The notes beneath the pieces were generated by a model. That model searched no databases. It was not told the origin of the DNA and worked only from the letters and a program-made list of their open reading frames with translations. Made by a program: the position numbers and the translations under genes. This document shows positions 6,358 to 9,052 of a stretch of DNA of 9,052 bases, piece after piece; the first letter of the stretch is position 1, and the number at the start of each line of letters is the position of its first letter. The stretch spans positions 1 to 9,052 of the forward strand of contig USEE01000038.1 in NCBI GenBank assembly GCA_900553645.1, given 5' to 3'. Origin of the DNA: an uncultured Eubacteriales bacterium. GTDB lineage: Bacteria > Bacillota_A > Clostridia > Christensenellales > Aristaeellaceae.

Positions 6358-6822
6358 TTATGCACGTTCTGCATATACCATGCTTTCTATGCGTTCGCAC
6401 GTCACTTTGTCGCAAAATATCCTTGCCTGCTTACGGCCGCACTTTAATTTCATGCCGTCGCCTATGCGCTTTAATTGGTTTACGTCTTTCAGAGGTAGTT
6501 CTTCCGACTTCACTTGCCTGCCGCGCTCGGTTAGCCTTATCGTGTGCGCATCAAGTGAATATTCCAATTCAACCTTTCCGCGTCTCAGGCACGCAATCGC
6601 GCCGCCGACGGCCAGCACGCCCCACGACAGCGCCAGCAGCAGCGCGCTGAACCACAGTGGGAACAGCTTACCGCTCATCGTATTTTCCATAAGACCGAAC
6701 GGCGTCAGCACAATCAGCGCCAGCGCACACGCCGCCAGCACGCCCTTTGCAATCGGCGCGAGCGCGTGCATCTGCCTTGCGAACCCGGCCTGTACCGTCC
6801 AGCTCAGTTTTTCCTGCTCCAC
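6358..6822 (-). CDS. small membrane protein, two helices, unknown function
   Basis: The product has 154 residues from GTG at 6822. I preferred this start because GAGGTG lies six bases upstream. The only earlier in-frame start, GTG at 6885, adds 21 residues but has no ribosome binding site and sits right behind a hairpin. Two hydrophobic helices lie near residues 27-44 and 54-79. A soluble tail of about 75 residues follows (VELEYSLDAHTIRLTERG, then LPLKDVNQLKRIGDG), strand-rich and basic, with Cys128, Cys137 and Cys142. The layout of two helices followed by a beta-rich domain recalls small PH-like or DUF6106-like membrane proteins of Firmicutes, but I cannot assign a family. Its own promoter and a strong terminator suggest a single-gene transcript. 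Confidence 0.75.
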   Translation of the reverse strand: MEQEKLSWTVQAGFARQMHALAPIAKGVLAACALALIVLTPFGLMENTMSGKLFPLWFSALLLALSWGVLAVGGAIACLRRGKVELEYSLDAHTIRLTERGRQVKSEELPLKDVNQLKRIGDGMKLKCGRKQARIFCDKVTCERIESMVYAERA

Positions 6823-6950
6823 ATGCTTCACCTCAATTTTTGCCTTTATGTCCGAATATACCTTTACATTGCCGTGGCCGCGCACGCCGCTTCATTCGGA
6901 TGAAAGCTTCAGCTTTTGCTTTAGCAAACTGCTTGTCCGTATGCCTTCCT

Positions 6951-6978
6951 ATTATATAGGCGCATCGGCAAGTGTCAG
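6951..6978 (-). promoter_or_regulatory. promoter of the small membrane protein gene
   Basis: Read leftward: CTGACA (6978-6973, five of six to TTGACA), a 16-base spacer, then a perfect TATAAT (6956-6951). Transcription would begin near 6944, leaving a leader of about 120 bases to the GTG at 6822. The leader contains the hairpin GCTT-CAT/ATG-AAGC (one bulged T) just before the alternative start at 6885. Confidence 0.72.
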
Positions 6979-6990
6979 TCTTACAGCCTA

Positions 6991-7028
6991 TGCAAAAGCG
7001 GCCCTGCGCTGATGCACAAGGCCGCTTT
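6991..7028 (-). terminator. probable terminator of glgA
   Basis: AAAGCGGCC (7028-7020 read leftward) pairs with GGCCGCTTT (7003-6995), with a 16-base loop, followed by TTTTGC. It lies 12 bases past the glgA stop codon. The U tract is short, so termination may be incomplete. The inverted repeat also faces the other way, but with an even weaker tail. Confidence 0.6.
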
Positions 7029-7040
7029 GTATTGCTTACA

Positions 7041-8630
7041 TTATTCCTCCGTCATGCCCGGATCGTCGTCCTTTTCGTCGGACTTCGCTACCGGCGCTGC
7101 GGCTTTCGGGGCAGTTTTGCGTGCGCGCGGGGATTTAGGCGGCACTGCGGCTTCTTCCTGAACCGCCTTGCCCGGCTCCTCGGTGCCGTCGCCCTCGCTG
7201 AGCAGCTTATACAGCTTTATGTAGTCCATCGCCGAATGATCCCAGCCATACGAGCCCTTCATCGCGCGCTTTACCAGCGTGCTCCATACCTTTTTATCAT
7301 CGGTATAAGTCTTTAGCGCCAGCTGCACCACATGCAGCATGTCGTGCGCGTTATAGTTGGTGAAGGTAAAGCCGTTGCCCTCGCCGGTGAATTCGTTGTA
7401 GGGCTGCACAGTATCCTTAAGGCCGCCAGTCTCGCGCACTATCGGGATAGTGCCGTAGCGCAGCGAAATCATCTGGCTCAGGCCGCACGGCTCGAACATC
7501 GAGGGCATCAGGAACATATCCGCGCCCGCGTATATCTTATGCGCCAGCGGGTGGCTCATTTCGATGCGCGCCGCGAGCTGGCCCGGGTACTTCCACTGTG
7601 CCCAGTTGAACAGATCGACGTACTTGTCGTCGCCCTTGCCCAGCACCGCGATCTGCGCGCCGGTTGCCATCAGCTCGGGCAGCACGCCCTCGACCAGCTC
7701 CAGACCTTTCTGGCTGGACAGGCGGCCCACCATGCCGATCAGCGGCACGTTGGGATCGACCTTCAAGCCCAGCTCCTCCTGCAGCGCAGTCTTATTCTCC
7801 TTCTTCTTGGAGGGCGCGCGCAGCGAGTAATTGGCGTATATCAGCGGATCGGTCGCGGGGTTGTACTCATCGGTATCAATGCCGTTGAGTATGCCCACCA
7901 GCCTATTGCCGCGCGAACGCAGCAGGCCGTCCAAGCGCTCGCCATAGTAGCTGGACTGAATCTCCAGCGCGTAGGTCGGGCTGACCGTGGATATGTAGTC
8001 GGAGAAACGCAGGCCGCCCTTCATGAAGCTCGCGCCGCCGTAGAACTCGATGTTGTCGGACGTATACGCCCACGAGCCGAGCGAGAGCAGATCCTCGATA
8101 TAGTCGATCGAGAACACGCCCTGATACTGTAGATTGTGGACGGTGTACAGCGTCTTTATGCCGCGGTAGAAGTCCAGCGTCTGGTACTGGCTCTTGAGCA
8201 GCACCGGAATCATGCCGGTCTGCCAGTCGTGGCAGTGCAGCACGTCGGGCTTGAAGCCGATGTGCGGCAGCGCCTCCAGCACCGCGCGGTCGAAATACGC
8301 GAACCGCTCGCCCTCGTCGCCGCCCAGACCGTACACATACGGACGGCCAAAGTAATATTCGTTATCCACAAAGTAGAAGGTTATGCCTTCATAAACCAGT
8401 TCTTCTATGCCGCAATATTGCCTGCGCCAGCCAAGATTTACGTAGAAGTAGAGCTTGTGCGTCATCTTGTCGCGCCAGGACTTGGGTATCTCGCGATAGA
8501 GCGGCAATATCACGCGCACGTCCACGTTGTTTTTCAGTATTTCCTTAGGCAGCGCGCCCACAACGTCGGCCAGACCGCCGGTTTTAACAAACGGAACGCA
8601 CTCTGATGCGGCAAACAATACCTTCATCAT
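7041..8630 (-). CDS. glgA: glycogen synthase (ADP-glucose), GT5 family
   Basis: It transfers glucose from ADP-glucose to the growing alpha-1,4 chain of glycogen in the cytoplasm (GlgA, EC 2.4.1.21). The product has 529 residues from ATG 8630, chosen because GAGGGTGG lies just upstream; ATG 8627 is also possible, and the longer frame to 8696 adds non-family sequence. Diagnostic motifs: KTGGLADVVGALP at 16-28 (ADP-glucose binding), HCHDWQTG at 132-139, VHNLQYQG at 164-171, GILNGID at 246-252, GMVGRLSSQKG at 299-309 and MFEPCGLSQ at 378-386 with the catalytic-type Glu380, then TGGLKDTV. The usual protein ends near residue 478; residues 480-529 are an extra tail rich in Pro, Ala, Lys and acidic residues. 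No other glg gene is in the window, so operon membership is unknown. A structured element lies immediately upstream. Confidence 0.97.
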   Translation of the reverse strand: MMKVLFAASECVPFVKTGGLADVVGALPKEILKNNVDVRVILPLYREIPKSWRDKMTHKLYFYVNLGWRRQYCGIEELVYEGITFYFVDNEYYFGRPYVYGLGGDEGERFAYFDRAVLEALPHIGFKPDVLHCHDWQTGMIPVLLKSQYQTLDFYRGIKTLYTVHNLQYQGVFSIDYIEDLLSLGSWAYTSDNIEFYGGASFMKGGLRFSDYISTVSPTYALEIQSSYYGERLDGLLRSRGNRLVGILNGIDTDEYNPATDPLIYANYSLRAPSKKKENKTALQEELGLKVDPNVPLIGMVGRLSSQKGLELVEGVLPELMATGAQIAVLGKGDDKYVDLFNWAQWKYPGQLAARIEMSHPLAHKIYAGADMFLMPSMFEPCGLSQMISLRYGTIPIVRETGGLKDTVQPYNEFTGEGNGFTFTNYNAHDMLHVVQLALKTYTDDKKVWSTLVKRAMKGSYGWDHSAMDYIKLYKLLSEGDGTEEPGKAVQEEAAVPPKSPRARKTAPKAAAPVAKSDEKDDDPGMTEE

Positions 8631-8667
8631 ATAACCACCCTCTCTGTCACTTCTCAAAAGCACGCTG

Positions 8668-8813
8668 GAGTGTGTCTCAAGCGGAACAACCCGCAAAGTT
8701 TGAGTGGATTGTGTGTCAGTCCGAGGAATAACCCCGAAGGCTTAGCAGTGCTAAATCAGGCTGTGTGACACAGAAATCTCAATCGCGGATCAAGGGATTT
8801 TTGAGACACGCTC
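8668..8813. ncRNA. candidate structured RNA or palindromic element upstream of glgA
   Basis: A 146-base nested fold. The closing stem pairs GAGTGTGTCTCAA (8668-8680) with TTGAGACACGCTC (8801-8813) over 13 positions, one a G-U wobble only if + is transcribed. Inside are hairpin GCGG/CCGC (8681-8694), a stem of TTGAG (8700-8704) with CTCAA (8778-8782), ATT/AAT and TGTGTCA (8712-8718) with TGACACA (8766-8772). Apical hairpins are CGAGG-AATAA-CCCCG (8722-8736, one mismatch) and TTAGC-AGT-GCTAA (8742-8754). The stem, large bubble, stem layout recalls 6S RNA, but I cannot confirm that. Read leftward it ends 38 bases before the glgA ATG, so a cis-regulatory leader is equally plausible. The terminal inverted repeats also fit a small non-autonomous mobile element. 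Confidence 0.45.
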
Positions 8814-9052
8814 AGAGTTATACGGATAATAATATATCGCATTTGCTCAGTATATTCCAGCGTGACATTTTGAATTATCTGTGCATTTTTGTATGGATTA
8901 AGCGCCCTCACCGGGCAAAGCGCGGTCTATTGCCAAGTTTTATTTAAGACGTATTCAAACAGCCGCGCATTCGGAGTGCGTTTCAAAGCAGACGCTTTTT
9001 AGATTTCGGCGGGCTTTTTTCTCAGGCTTTGTAAGGCAGAAATCCTGCCTTA
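8814..9052. other. right-edge intergenic region
   Basis: No gene is supported; a 60-codon rightward frame (8765-8947) overlaps the structured element and lacks a ribosome binding site. AT-rich words TATTAT and TATAAC (read leftward, 8834-8817) could serve as a -10 box for glgA, but no good -35 is spaced correctly. A hairpin TAAGGCAG/CTGCCTTA with loop AAATC (9032-9052) ends exactly at the window edge and may be a terminator whose tail lies outside. T-rich runs occur at 8995-9000 and 9015-9020. Confidence 0.45.

Noticed and set aside
6380..7012. 210-codon rightward frame over the small membrane protein
   Set aside because: It has no ribosome binding site, runs through the leftward promoter and the glgA terminator, and its Ser-rich composition is that of an antisense frame.
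7332..8606. rightward frames opposite glgA (266 and 156 codons)
   Set aside because: They are antisense shadows; the leftward frame carries all the GlgA motifs.
8711..8760. SRP RNA or glycine riboswitch from words like CCGAAGG
   Set aside because: The defining motifs (the GGAAGGAAGCAG-type SRP loop, or the paired glycine aptamer core) are absent; only a short similarity exists.

Overview
The window looks like chromosomal DNA of a Gram-positive, GC-rich member of the Firmicutes, probably an uncultured clostridial species. The support is indirect: a cell-wall hydrolase built from SH3, peptidoglycan-binding and NlpC/P60 domains, Gram-positive-type secretion signals, strong AGGAGG/GGAGGT ribosome binding sites, a near-consensus sigma-A promoter, and bacterial glycogen synthase. 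The taxon is an inference. No rRNA, tRNA, transposase or CRISPR array is visible.

Layout. 1-349: gene-poor, with a 20-base direct repeat and short hairpins. 350-393: intrinsic terminator of the leftward gene. 409-3663 (-): a 1084-residue secreted or anchored peptidoglycan hydrolase with three SH3-like domains, eight tandem peptidoglycan-binding repeats and a C-terminal NlpC/P60 catalytic domain, driven by a clear promoter at 3721-3749. 3664-4128: divergent intergenic region. 4129-5397 (+): a secreted protein with propeller-like repeats and a DxNxDxxxD calcium-type loop near the C-terminus. 5398-6291: almost 900 bases with no convincing gene but much inverted-repeat structure, including tandem hairpins that share an 11-base loop while their stems change in a compensatory way. 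6358-6822 (-): a small two-helix membrane protein with its own promoter and a strong terminator. 7041-8630 (-): glycogen synthase GlgA with an unusual charged, Ala/Pro-rich tail. 8631-9052: its upstream region, holding a 146-base nested inverted-repeat element that could be a structured RNA (leader or independent) or a small mobile-element relic.

Functionally the window combines cell-surface and envelope genes (the hydrolase, the divergent secreted protein, the small membrane protein) with one storage-carbohydrate gene. The four genes are not one operon: promoters and terminators separate most of them. The two most notable features are non-coding: the covarying hairpin array at 5660-5924 and the bistable-looking element upstream of glgA at 8668-8813.
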